Assembly (NCBI GenBank): GCA_018262875.1
Contig: JADFDL010000109.1
Location: 1 to 5,992, forward strand
Reading direction: 5' to 3'
DNA length: 5,992 nucleotides
Origin: Rhodocyclaceae bacterium
GTDB lineage: Bacteria > Pseudomonadota > Gammaproteobacteria > Burkholderiales > Rhodocyclaceae
Made by a program: the position numbers and the translations under genes. The notes beneath the pieces are model-generated. The model made no database searches, was not told where the DNA came from, and was given only the letters and a program-made list of their open reading frames with translations. Below are positions 1-5,992 of this stretch, piece after piece; positions within the stretch are counted from its first letter, which is position 1, and every line of letters starts with the position of its first letter.

Positions 1-531
1 GGTGGCGGGCTTGGCATCACGGTGGGTGGCGTGGTGCAGGTCGGCGCGAAATTCGATGCCAACAAGACCAAGGTGTTCAATCTGGGGAAGAACCCCGTCA
101 GCAACGCTTTCACCGTCAACAACGGTCAGCTGATCTTCAATGACGGATTAAGCGGCACGAGCACCGTCCTGCTTCAAAACGTCGTCACCTTCCAGGCCCA
201 GTACGGACTCGACCTGCGCGCCGGAACCCCGCTCGACATGCAGGTATCGCCTACCGATTACGGCGACAACATGGTCGATGCCGACGGCAACGGCGTCGTC
301 GGCAATGCGGAAGACTGGCTGCGTCTGGGTGCCGTGCGCGTTGCGCTCGTCGTGCGCAGCCACCACCCCGAGATCAACCCGGACGGCACCTGCAGCGCAA
401 CGATGGCGGCGCCTTCCTGGACCTGGGGCAGCATCCCCATTGCCTCGCTTGGCTTGGACTGGAAGTGTTACCGATACAAGACGTTCGAAACCAAAGTGCC
501 TCTGCGCAACATGATGTGGAGGGCCAAATGA
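1..531 (+). CDS. pilW: PilW, type IV pilus minor pilin (C-terminal part; 5' end outside window)
   Basis: This is the C-terminal 176 residues of a PilW-type minor pilin. The frame is open from base 1 to the TGA at 529-531. The GTG at 22 is an internal Val codon, not a start, because the N-terminal prepilin leader and hydrophobic helix expected of PilW must lie upstream. Family-like features are the FQAQYGLD segment (193-216), the GAVRVALVVRS strand (331-360) and a C-terminal end with YRYKTFETKVPLRNMMWR (469-522). Two cysteines (codons at 391 and 466) probably form a disulfide, as is common near the C-terminus of pilins. An acidic loop at 277-312 resembles an EF-hand. In known systems PilW is part of the minor-pilin complex that primes pilus assembly and links PilY1 to the tip. 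The call rests on C-terminal motifs plus the pilX-pilY1 context; confidence is high for the family and moderate for exact orthology. Confidence 0.88.
   Translation, partial: GGGLGITVGGVVQVGAKFDANKTKVFNLGKNPVSNAFTVNNGQLIFNDGLSGTSTVLLQNVVTFQAQYGLDLRAGTPLDMQVSPTDYGDNMVDADGNGVVGNAEDWLRLGAVRVALVVRSHHPEINPDGTCSATMAAPSWTWGSIPIASLGLDWKCYRYKTFETKVPLRNMMWRAK
277..312 (+). other. EF-hand-like acidic loop in PilW
   Basis: The twelve residues encoded here read DADGNGVVGNAE. They place acidic or amide side chains at loop positions 1 (D), 3 (D), 5 (N) and 12 (E), with Gly at 6 and Val at 8, which is the standard spacing of an EF-hand or dockerin calcium loop. It is followed by D and W. Calcium binding is inferred from spacing only; a single loop without recognisable flanking helices could also be an ordinary Asp/Gly turn. 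Confidence 0.5.
518..523 (+). promoter_or_regulatory. Shine-Dalgarno site of pilX, deciding its start
   Basis: GGAGGG lies 4 bases before the ATG at 528, inside the last codons of pilW. It supports 528 as the start over the in-frame TTG at 465, which would add 21 residues and place the prepilin leader far from the N-terminus. The stop of pilW and start of pilX share ATGA, so translational coupling is likely. Confidence 0.75.
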
Positions 532-1133
532 TTCAAGCCATCGAATTCAAGCCGGCACGATTGCAAGCGGGCGTTGCGCTGCCGATTGCCCTGATCATGC
601 TGGTCGCCATGATTCTGGCGGCGCTTGCCCTGTTCCGTTCCGTGGATACGGCCACGATGGTGGCCGGAAACCTCTCCTACAAGCAGCGCACCGTACACGC
701 CGGCGACGAGGGCATCCGCAGCGCCTTCCTCTGGATACAGGGCAAGGCCACCGTTTCGCCTGCAAGCCTGAACAGCTCGGATATGGGCGCAGGCTATAGT
801 TCCAGTCAACACGCGAACGATCCCAACTGGAATCCCGCCACCGACTGGCCGACATCCGGAACTTATACCCTTCCAGCGGATTCAGGCGGGAATACAGTTA
901 GCTACATCATCCACCGCCTATGCACACAGCCCGGTCTCACACCCAATCAAGGCAATAATCGATGCGCCACCTATTCTTCCAGCACCGCAGCTGCGCCCGG
1001 CGGCAGCCTGTCCAGTGACGCACCTGCGTTTTCCAATGTGACCTACGTCTATTTGCGCGTCACGGCCAAGGTCGTCGGACCGCGCAACAGTGTCAGCTAC
1101 ATCCAGTCCATGATGCTGGTGCCATACACCTGA
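528..1133 (+). CDS. pilX: PilX, type IV pilus minor pilin (assembly protein)
   Basis: The product has 201 residues. It has a short basic leader (K8, R11) ending in Gly15, the expected prepilin peptidase (PilD) cleavage site, followed by a hydrophobic helix at about 16-36 and the PilX N-terminal signature: RSVDT at 37-41, VAGN at 45-48, then Q53 and AGDEGI at 58-63. The residue at +5 after cleavage is Ile20 rather than the Glu of major pilins, and +4 is Pro19; lack of Glu5 is common in this family. C132 and C146 probably form a C-terminal disulfide. Length is normal for PilX. The mature protein should sit in the inner membrane and then at the pilus tip, within the minor-pilin complex that initiates assembly and holds PilY1. 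The gene overlaps pilW and is followed 33 bases later by pilY1, so the three are probably one transcript. PilX-family identity is confident. Confidence 0.93.
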   Translation: MIQAIEFKPARLQAGVALPIALIMLVAMILAALALFRSVDTATMVAGNLSYKQRTVHAGDEGIRSAFLWIQGKATVSPASLNSSDMGAGYSSSQHANDPNWNPATDWPTSGTYTLPADSGGNTVSYIIHRLCTQPGLTPNQGNNRCATYSSSTAAAPGGSLSSDAPAFSNVTYVYLRVTAKVVGPRNSVSYIQSMMLVPYT

Positions 1134-1153
1134 GCCGGCGCCATCCGATCACG

Positions 1154-1160
1154 AAGGAGA
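1154..1160 (+). promoter_or_regulatory. Shine-Dalgarno site of pilY1
   Basis: AAGGAGA lies 6 bases before the ATG at 1167, within the 33-base gap after pilX. The strong match and ideal spacing fix the pilY1 start, which also places a proper signal peptide at the N-terminus. I see no promoter or terminator in this gap, consistent with co-transcription with pilX. Confidence 0.8.
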
Positions 1161-1166
1161 CCTGAG

Positions 1167-4100
1167 ATGCATAACACTCAATTCCGCAAGCGCCTGCTTG
1201 CCCATCTGGTTGCCGCACTCCACATCGCGACCGGTTCCGTGAGTTACGCCGCCACCACGGATCTTTCCGATACGCCGCTGGCGAACGTCAGCGGCACCGC
1301 GTCGGTCAAGCCGAACATCATGTTCCTGCTCGATGATTCGGGCTCGATGATGCAGCAATACACGCCCGATTACATCAGCGAACGCTGGGGTGGGCCCGCC
1401 GCCAGCGACCGTCACTGCTACGACAGCCTGGACGACACCGACAGCAATCGCGACCTGTGCATATTCGGCGACCCCCCGTACATGAGCCCGGACTTCAACA
1501 AACAGTATTACAGCCCGGAAATCTCCTACAGCCCGCCAGTGGATGATCTTGGCAATGCATATCAAAGCCAGACGGCCGCTAACACCTCGAACTGGACTGC
1601 GGTAAAGACAGACGGCTTCAACACCCAGAATATCAACCATTTCGAGCAATCGTTTGCCACCTGGAACATCGCTAGCCAGTTCCCGAATCGCGCGTGGTGC
1701 CAGAACCAGGGAGATAACCCCAACTCGCCCGCCAACAACCCGCTCTGTGTGACAAATTCGAGTGGTTATTTCTACCCGGATGCGACCTACAACCGCGGCC
1801 AGGACGGCACGGTGAATTTCAACTCCTCCGGTGGAACCGGATCCACCGTGACGCACGCCAAGTTCCGCTACGGCAACCCCTATTATTACCGCATCCTGCC
1901 AGGCGAGTACTGCGCCGACGAAGCGCTCACCAATTGCGAGACGGTTCCTCTTGGGGGTTCCCCGGTAAACCCCCTTTCCATCTATCCTGCCAAGGTGCGC
2001 TGGTGCACTTCAGAAACAAACGCCCTTGCTGTTGTGCCCGCTGCCGGAAGTTGCCAGGGCAAGAAGGTCGGTTCCTTCCAGTACGCCCGATTTTCGTTCA
2101 CTGCGCCGGCCAGCAAAGCCTATGGCACCATCCTGATCGGCGATTCCACCACCAACGACTCCGTCACCATCACCGAGGTCAAGGTCAACGGCGTCACGGT
2201 CATGAATTCCATCGTCACGGCTGGCGGCGGGACGAACTCGTCTGGCGAACGAAGCACATTCGCCACGGCCCTCGCCAGCGCCATTAATGCCTATCATGTC
2301 GCCGGTGCCGGCACGAACTATGCGGCATGCACTACCGCCACAACAATCACTTGCGCCACCATCCTCGGTGCAGGCGCAGCCATTCCTGCCGGCACGGTGG
2401 CGATCATTCCCACCGTCACGCCTGGAGGCGTCGATTATGTAACTGACGCTTCACGCGCCGGCGAATCCATCACTGTTACCGCGCCTGCCAACAACATCAC
2501 GCCCTCCTCTGGACGCATCAGCGTCCTCAGCGCCGGCACTGGCGGCAGCATCACGGCCCTCACCATCAACGGCGTATCGGCCATTACCGCCCCGATCAGC
2601 TTCACCATCAACGGTTCGGGCACCACGGCGCGGGACAATGCCGCCACCGCCATCCGCAATGCCATCAACACCTTCCCCAACGCGACCCCGTGGGAATATA
2701 CGGCTCGCAGCCGCAACCAGAACGTCTCGCCCTGGGGCACCTGCCCCAACAATGCCGGTCAGGTGTGCGTCGATGCCCCGCTCTCTGCCGGCAATTTGCC
2801 CAACACCTACGTCATCGGCATCACCGCCGCCGGCGGCGCCTCGGTCAACACCACAGCCTTCTCCGGTGGTGTATCGCGCTTCGTGCCGACCACAACCACG
2901 AGCATTAATGCCGGCGCGGCTTCCACCACCACCTTCCAGCGCATCGACATCGCCCCTGCCACCGCCACTTACCCGAGGGCCGGAACCCGTGTCGATTGCG
3001 CCACTACGCCGGGTGTATGCACCTATGACGAGGAAATGACCAACTTCGCCAACTGGTATGCCTACTACCGCACGCGCATGCAGATGATGAAGACCTCGGT
3101 CGGCCAGGCTTTTATCCCGCTAAACAACGCTTACCGCCTAGGCTTCACCACCATCAACAACTCCAGTTTCTCCGGTACCAGCGGCTCGCGATGGCTCGCC
3201 CTCGCCGACCTGGACGCGACGCAGAAACAGACCTGGTACAGCAAGCTCTATGCGCAATCCCCCAGCGGGTCGACGCCCTTGCGCAACGCGCTTGATCGCA
3301 TAGGCCAGCTCTACGAGGGCACGCTCTCCGGTGCGCCCGATCCCATCCAGGCTTCCTGCCAACAGAACTTCACCATCCTGACCACGGACGGCTACTGGAA
3401 TCAGAGCTTCACCGGCTATGGCAACCAGGACAATGTCGACCCCCCCGGCGATGGCCTGACCGATCCCTTCTGCAACCGCGCCACGGGCTGTTACGACGGC
3501 AACCTCTCGGGCGGAAGTGCCACCAATTCGCTGGCAGACGTCGCGCTCTACTATTACAAGCGCGACCTGCGCCCGACGATGACCAACGACGTGCCTGCTT
3601 CCTCCCGTGATCCAAACACGGCCCAGCACATGACCACCTTCACCATCGGCCTCGGCGTGGACGGTGTCATGACCTTCCAGGAGAACTACGAATCAGCCGC
3701 CAGTGGCGATTTCTACTGGATCAAGACCGGCTCTGCCGCCACCACACAAAGGTGCAACTGGCAAAGCGCCGGCAGCACCTGCAACTGGCCTGTGCCGGTC
3801 GGCGATACCGAGACGGCGGTGGACGATCTCTGGCATGCAGCAGTAAACGGCCATGGCACCTACTTCAGCGCCAAGGATCCCGCTTCCATGGCGCGCGGCC
3901 TTGCAAATGCCCTCGCCAGCCTGAAAGTGCGCAATGCCGCGGCGGCCGCGTCCGCGACCAGCACGCCCAACGTCACCCAGGACGACAACGATATCTTCAG
4001 CGCTACCTTCCGCACGGTCAAATGGGACGGCGAGCTCGTCGCCCAGAAGATCAACACGGTCACAGGCGAGTTGGAGCCAACGATCACCTGGTCAATGCAA

Positions 4101-5798
4101 TCGCTGCTTGACGCCAAGGTGGATAATTCTTCGGACACCCGGACTATCTATACTCTCGACGCCTCCGGCTCAACGCCGGCGCGCAAAACCTTCACCTGGG
4201 GCAACCTGGTTTCAGCCGAGCAAAATTTCCTCAGCAACAAGTGCATCGGCACCCCGCAGCTATCCCAGTGCTCGACCTTCGATGCCTCGCAGAAAACCCT
4301 GGCCAACAATGGCGAAAACATGCTCAACTACCTCCGCGGCCAACGGGCGATGGAAATCACCGTCCCGCCCCTCTACCGCGACCGGGAGCACGCGCTGGGG
4401 GACATCGCCAACGCCAAGCCGGCCTATGTCCGCAATCCGCGCCGCGCCTATGGCGACACCGGCTACAACGCCTACAAATCAGCCCAGGAAGCACGTCAGG
4501 CCATGGTCTATGTCGCGGCCAACGACGGCATGCTGCACGCGCTGAATGCCACGACAGGCGACGAAGTCTGGGCGTACCTGCCGCGCATCATCCTGCCCGA
4601 ACTCTACCGACTGGCCGACAGCAACTACCAGAACAACCATCGCTTTTTCGTGGACGGCACTCCTGAGAGCGGCGACGTCTATATCAACAGCGACTGGCGC
4701 ACCATCCTGGTCGGCGGCTTCAACAAGGGCGGCCGCGGCTACTATGCGCTGGACGTTACGGAGCCGAGCAACCCGGTCGTGTTGTGGGAAATCTGTTCGG
4801 ATGCGTCCCTCTGCCAGAAATCAGACGCGGACATCGGCTACACCTATGGCAATCCTGTCATCGCCAAACGCCCCACCGACGGTAAGTGGGTCGTGATGTT
4901 CGCTTCCGGCTACAACAATGTCAGCCCTGGCGACGGCAAAGGGTATTTGTATGTAGTCGACGCCACCGACGGCACCATACTCAACAAGATCGGCACCGGC
5001 GTCGGCAGCACCACGACACCCAGCGGATTGGCGAAGATCACGGCGCGAGCCGAGTTTGCCCAGACCAACAATATCGCCGATGCCGTCTTCGGCGGCGACC
5101 TGCTAGGAAACATGTGGCGCTTCGATCTAACCACCAATAGCGTCATCAAGCTGGCCTCCCTGACTGATTACCTGGGCGCGGCTCAACCCATCACAAGCCG
5201 TCCGGATGTCGGGAAATGTGAAACCAACTACATGGTCTACGTCGGGACCGGGAAATACCTCGGCTTGAGCGATCTGAGTGACACTCAGCGGCAGACGATG
5301 TACGGCATCAAGGACACCGCAACAGCGATCGGCACTTTCCGCGGCAGCACCGCCGTGCAGCAATCCTTCTTCCCGCTGGGCGGCGGCGGATACACCATAA
5401 CCAACAACCCGGTCAGTCTGTCTACGGTGGATGGCTGGTATGTCGATTTCGATCAGAACAGCGGAGAAAGAGTCAACCTGGACCCGGCCTTGGTGTTTGG
5501 CAACCTACTGGTCGTAACGAATCAGCCGACGAACATTTCCGCCTGCACTACGGGAGGGGTCAGCTATCTTTATGAGTTCGACTACTGCAAGGGCAGTTAC
5601 TTGCTTGCCGCTCCCAGCCAGCGCATCGGCGGGCAACTGGGCAATTCGATCGTGGTTGGCTTTATCGTCATCCGCCTCCCCAGCGGCGCCCTGAAGGTAG
5701 TCACTACTTTTGCCGGCGGCGAAAAAACAACGGGGGCCGTGACCAGCAGCGTAACAGGCAAGGTCAGACGCGTTTCCTGGCGCGAGCTTACGGAATAA
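1167..5798 (+). CDS. pilY1: PilY1, type IV pilus tip adhesin / retraction regulator with vWA and beta-propeller domains
   Basis: The product has 1543 residues, longer than the roughly 1,000-1,200 common for PilY1/PilC. Residues 1-28 form a signal peptide (R7 K8 R9, hydrophobic stretch, likely cut after SYA). A vWA domain starts near residue 49; its MIDAS motif DDSGS is at 56-60, the MIDAS Thr is probably T703 and the Asp D741 (TTDGYWN, 739-745). Further vWA landmarks are NFANWYAYYRTRM (626-638), ADVALYYYKRDLRP (790-803), HMTTFTIGLGVDG (821-833) and DLWHAAVNG from 887. Residues about 62-620 are inserted between the first MIDAS strand and the rest; 62-300 contains Tyr/Pro/Cys-rich motifs typical of betaproteobacterial PilY1 and 309-568 holds two duplicated modules. 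The PilC-type propeller starts near 1050, with LGDIANAKPAYV (1077-1088), YVAANDGMLHALNA (from 1115), YGNPVIA (1227-1233) and FGGDLLGNMWRFD (1308-1320), and the C-terminus ends in RRVSWREL. It is secreted and displayed at the pilus tip, with roles in adhesion, surface sensing and balancing retraction by PilT. The usual acidic calcium loop before GGDLLGN is absent. Confidence 0.96.
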   Translation: MHNTQFRKRLLAHLVAALHIATGSVSYAATTDLSDTPLANVSGTASVKPNIMFLLDDSGSMMQQYTPDYISERWGGPAASDRHCYDSLDDTDSNRDLCIFGDPPYMSPDFNKQYYSPEISYSPPVDDLGNAYQSQTAANTSNWTAVKTDGFNTQNINHFEQSFATWNIASQFPNRAWCQNQGDNPNSPANNPLCVTNSSGYFYPDATYNRGQDGTVNFNSSGGTGSTVTHAKFRYGNPYYYRILPGEYCADEALTNCETVPLGGSPVNPLSIYPAKVRWCTSETNALAVVPAAGSCQGKKVGSFQYARFSFTAPASKAYGTILIGDSTTNDSVTITEVKVNGVTVMNSIVTAGGGTNSSGERSTFATALASAINAYHVAGAGTNYAACTTATTITCATILGAGAAIPAGTVAIIPTVTPGGVDYVTDASRAGESITVTAPANNITPSSGRISVLSAGTGGSITALTINGVSAITAPISFTINGSGTTARDNAATAIRNAINTFPNATPWEYTARSRNQNVSPWGTCPNNAGQVCVDAPLSAGNLPNTYVIGITAAGGASVNTTAFSGGVSRFVPTTTTSINAGAASTTTFQRIDIAPATATYPRAGTRVDCATTPGVCTYDEEMTNFANWYAYYRTRMQMMKTSVGQAFIPLNNAYRLGFTTINNSSFSGTSGSRWLALADLDATQKQTWYSKLYAQSPSGSTPLRNALDRIGQLYEGTLSGAPDPIQASCQQNFTILTTDGYWNQSFTGYGNQDNVDPPGDGLTDPFCNRATGCYDGNLSGGSATNSLADVALYYYKRDLRPTMTNDVPASSRDPNTAQHMTTFTIGLGVDGVMTFQENYESAASGDFYWIKTGSAATTQRCNWQSAGSTCNWPVPVGDTETAVDDLWHAAVNGHGTYFSAKDPASMARGLANALASLKVRNAAAAASATSTPNVTQDDNDIFSATFRTVKWDGELVAQKINTVTGELEPTITWSMQSLLDAKVDNSSDTRTIYTLDASGSTPARKTFTWGNLVSAEQNFLSNKCIGTPQLSQCSTFDASQKTLANNGENMLNYLRGQRAMEITVPPLYRDREHALGDIANAKPAYVRNPRRAYGDTGYNAYKSAQEARQAMVYVAANDGMLHALNATTGDEVWAYLPRIILPELYRLADSNYQNNHRFFVDGTPESGDVYINSDWRTILVGGFNKGGRGYYALDVTEPSNPVVLWEICSDASLCQKSDADIGYTYGNPVIAKRPTDGKWVVMFASGYNNVSPGDGKGYLYVVDATDGTILNKIGTGVGSTTTPSGLAKITARAEFAQTNNIADAVFGGDLLGNMWRFDLTTNSVIKLASLTDYLGAAQPITSRPDVGKCETNYMVYVGTGKYLGLSDLSDTQRQTMYGIKDTATAIGTFRGSTAVQQSFFPLGGGGYTITNNPVSLSTVDGWYVDFDQNSGERVNLDPALVFGNLLVVTNQPTNISACTTGGVSYLYEFDYCKGSYLLAAPSQRIGGQLGNSIVVGFIVIRLPSGALKVVTTFAGGEKTTGAVTSSVTGKVRRVSWRELTE
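1332..1346 (+). other. MIDAS DxSxS motif of the PilY1 vWA domain
   Basis: The codons give D56-D-S58-G-S60, the metal-ion-dependent adhesion site motif of vWA domains. The predicted partner residues are T703 (codon 3273-3275, in the STPLRNAL segment) and D741 (codon 3387-3389, in TTDGYWN). All metal-coordinating positions appear present, so the vWA fold is probably intact despite the insertion. The motif is seen directly; metal binding is inferred from the family. Confidence 0.85.
1434..1454 (+). other. Acidic DxDxNxD loop between two cysteines in PilY1
   Basis: Residues 90-96 read DTDSNRD, with D90, D92, N94 and D96 in the 1-3-5-7 spacing of many calcium loops, and are flanked by C84 and C98. 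A disulfide-closed metal loop in the N-terminal part of the vWA insertion is possible. The function is inferred only from spacing. Confidence 0.4.
2091..2447 (+). repeat. PilY1 insert module A (protein-level duplicate)
   Basis: Residues about 309-427 form the first of two related modules. Landmarks are TAPA (312-315), ITEVKVNGV (335-343), a helix-like ATALASAIN (366-374) and a C388-x7-C396 pair. The segment 335-374 aligns without gaps to 462-501 in module B with 12 of 40 identical and many conservative changes, counted by eye. The composition (Thr, Ala, Gly, Val, Ile) and the pattern strand-NGV-helix-AIN-strand resemble small beta-rich domains of surface and phage tail proteins. That resemblance is an impression rather than an established homology. 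Confidence 0.6.
2469..2870 (+). repeat. PilY1 insert module B (protein-level duplicate)
   Basis: Residues about 435-568 repeat module A: TAPA (438-441), ITALTINGV (462-470), ATAIRNAIN (493-501) and C526-x7-C534. The distance from TAPA to the IT of the ITxxxxNGV motif is 24 residues here and 23 in module A, and both cysteine pairs have the same spacing. The two copies are diverged at DNA level, so the duplication is old. The module ends with AFSGGV (564-569), after which the protein returns to the conserved FQRIDIAP and CTYDEEMTNFANW segments leading back into the vWA core. Confidence 0.6.
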
Positions 5799-5806
5799 CC
5801 GCAACA

Positions 5807-5833
5807 GGATGGGCCGGGCAATCCGGCCCATCC
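5807..5833 (+). terminator. Inverted repeat after pilY1, probable transcription terminator or 3' stabilising hairpin
   Basis: A perfect 11-bp GC-rich stem (GGATGGGCCGG / CCGGCCCATCC) with a 5-base loop GCAAT starts 8 bases after the pilY1 stop codon. Position and stability fit an operon end. No T-run follows (next bases CCGATTCAACC), so it is not a textbook intrinsic terminator; it may act with Rho, protect the mRNA 3' end, or attenuate read-through to the next gene. Confidence 0.6.
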
Positions 5834-5872
5834 CCGATTCAACCACCATGGCCTCACCAAGCCTGGGGCCTC

Positions 5873-5992
5873 ATGTTCAAGGTAGTCCGATCACTGCTGA
5901 CCCCCCTGGCAATCTCGTTGGCGCTCCACGTCGGCAGTATTATTCTTGCCGAGACCTATTACGGTTCTGCTCAAGCGCTCCCTGGCCATAAC
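5873..5992 (+). CDS. Unrecognised protein with N-terminal signal-like segment (partial; 3' end outside window)
   Basis: An open frame from the ATG at 5873 runs to the window edge, giving 40 residues that begin MFKVVRSLLTPLAISLALHV. K3 and R6 are followed by a hydrophobic stretch at about 8-26 and then AETYYGS, which looks like a Sec signal peptide with possible cleavage after ILA, or an N-terminal membrane anchor. There is no in-frame ATG, GTG or TTG between the pilY1 stop and 5873. The ribosome site is weak (TGGGG at 5864-5868). About 25 of 40 codons end in G or C. It lacks the G-F-T-L-I-E pilin signature, so it is not pilE. I do not recognise the family. A competing frame, 5809-5991, starts inside the hairpin, lacks a signal and is judged a shadow. 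Confidence 0.5.
   Translation, partial: MFKVVRSLLTPLAISLALHVGSIILAETYYGSAQALPGHN

Noticed and set aside
22..24. GTG as a start codon for the first gene
   Set aside because: The frame is open to base 1 and PilW needs an N-terminal prepilin leader and helix, so the gene continues upstream of the window.
465..527. Upstream in-frame TTG extension of pilX
   Set aside because: It would put 21 extra residues before the prepilin leader. The ATG at 528 has GGAGGG at correct spacing and gives a leader of normal length.
1829..1848. Inverted repeat with a 7-bp stem (CGGTGGA / TCCACCG)
   Set aside because: It lies inside the pilY1 coding region, encodes a Gly/Ser/Thr stretch, has no T-run and is short enough to arise by codon bias.
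1149..1856. Open frame of 235 codons on the - strand, antisense to the start of pilY1
   Set aside because: It lies opposite pilY1 sequence with clear signal peptide and vWA motifs. Its own translation shows no recognisable domain, and long antisense frames are expected in GC-biased coding DNA.
3138..3629. Open frame of 163 codons on the - strand
   Set aside because: It is antisense to conserved vWA motifs of PilY1, has no recognisable domain and no convincing ribosome site was noticed; treated as a shadow.
3934..4545. Open frame of 203 codons on the + strand in another frame inside pilY1
   Set aside because: The product is dominated by Arg, Pro, Ser and Thr, typical of an out-of-frame reading of GC-rich DNA, and the overlapping pilY1 frame holds conserved residues throughout.
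5809..5991. Open frame of 60 codons on the + strand after pilY1
   Set aside because: It starts inside the hairpin with no ribosome site, shows no signal peptide or domain and overlaps the better-supported frame beginning at 5873.
1..5992. A novel defence, mobile or CRISPR-like system
   Set aside because: No direct repeats with spacers, terminal inverted repeats, transposase, integrase, nuclease or helicase motifs were seen. The window is accounted for by type IV pilus genes and one unidentified partial frame.

Overview
The window carries the distal part of a type IV pilus minor-pilin operon, read left to right on the + strand: the C-terminal part of pilW (cut by the left edge), complete pilX, complete pilY1, a strong inverted repeat, and the first 40 codons of an unrecognised gene cut by the right edge. 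The sequence is GC-rich with GC-biased third positions. The gene order pilW-pilX-pilY1, the PilX N-terminal motif (RSVDT..MVAGN) and the PilY1 motif YGGDLLGN-like (here FGGDLLGN) suggest a betaproteobacterium. This is inferred from remembered family patterns; genus cannot be assigned.

Layout: 1-531 is the PilW C-terminal region, containing an EF-hand-like acidic loop. 528-1133 is PilX, whose ATG overlaps the pilW stop codon (ATGA). After 33 bases holding a good Shine-Dalgarno site comes pilY1 (1167-5798, 1543 aa), which fills most of the window. PilY1 has a signal peptide, a von Willebrand factor A (vWA) domain whose MIDAS residues are split by a very long insertion, and a C-terminal beta-propeller of the PilC/PilY1 type. 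The insertion contains two related modules of about 120-130 residues that look like an old internal duplication. A perfect 11-bp stem follows the pilY1 stop. The next reading frame (from 5873) begins with a signal-like hydrophobic segment and is not a type IV pilin, so pilE does not follow immediately.

In known systems PilW and PilX are minor pilins that, with FimT/FimU, PilV and PilE, form a priming complex in the inner membrane that starts pilus assembly and carries PilY1 to the pilus tip. There PilY1 acts in adhesion, surface sensing and control of retraction. The tight gene spacing fits stoichiometric co-expression. I found no RNA gene, mobile element, CRISPR array or defence system. The points most worth a second look are the duplicated modules in PilY1, the changed metal-binding loops in PilY1 and PilW, and the gene at the right edge.
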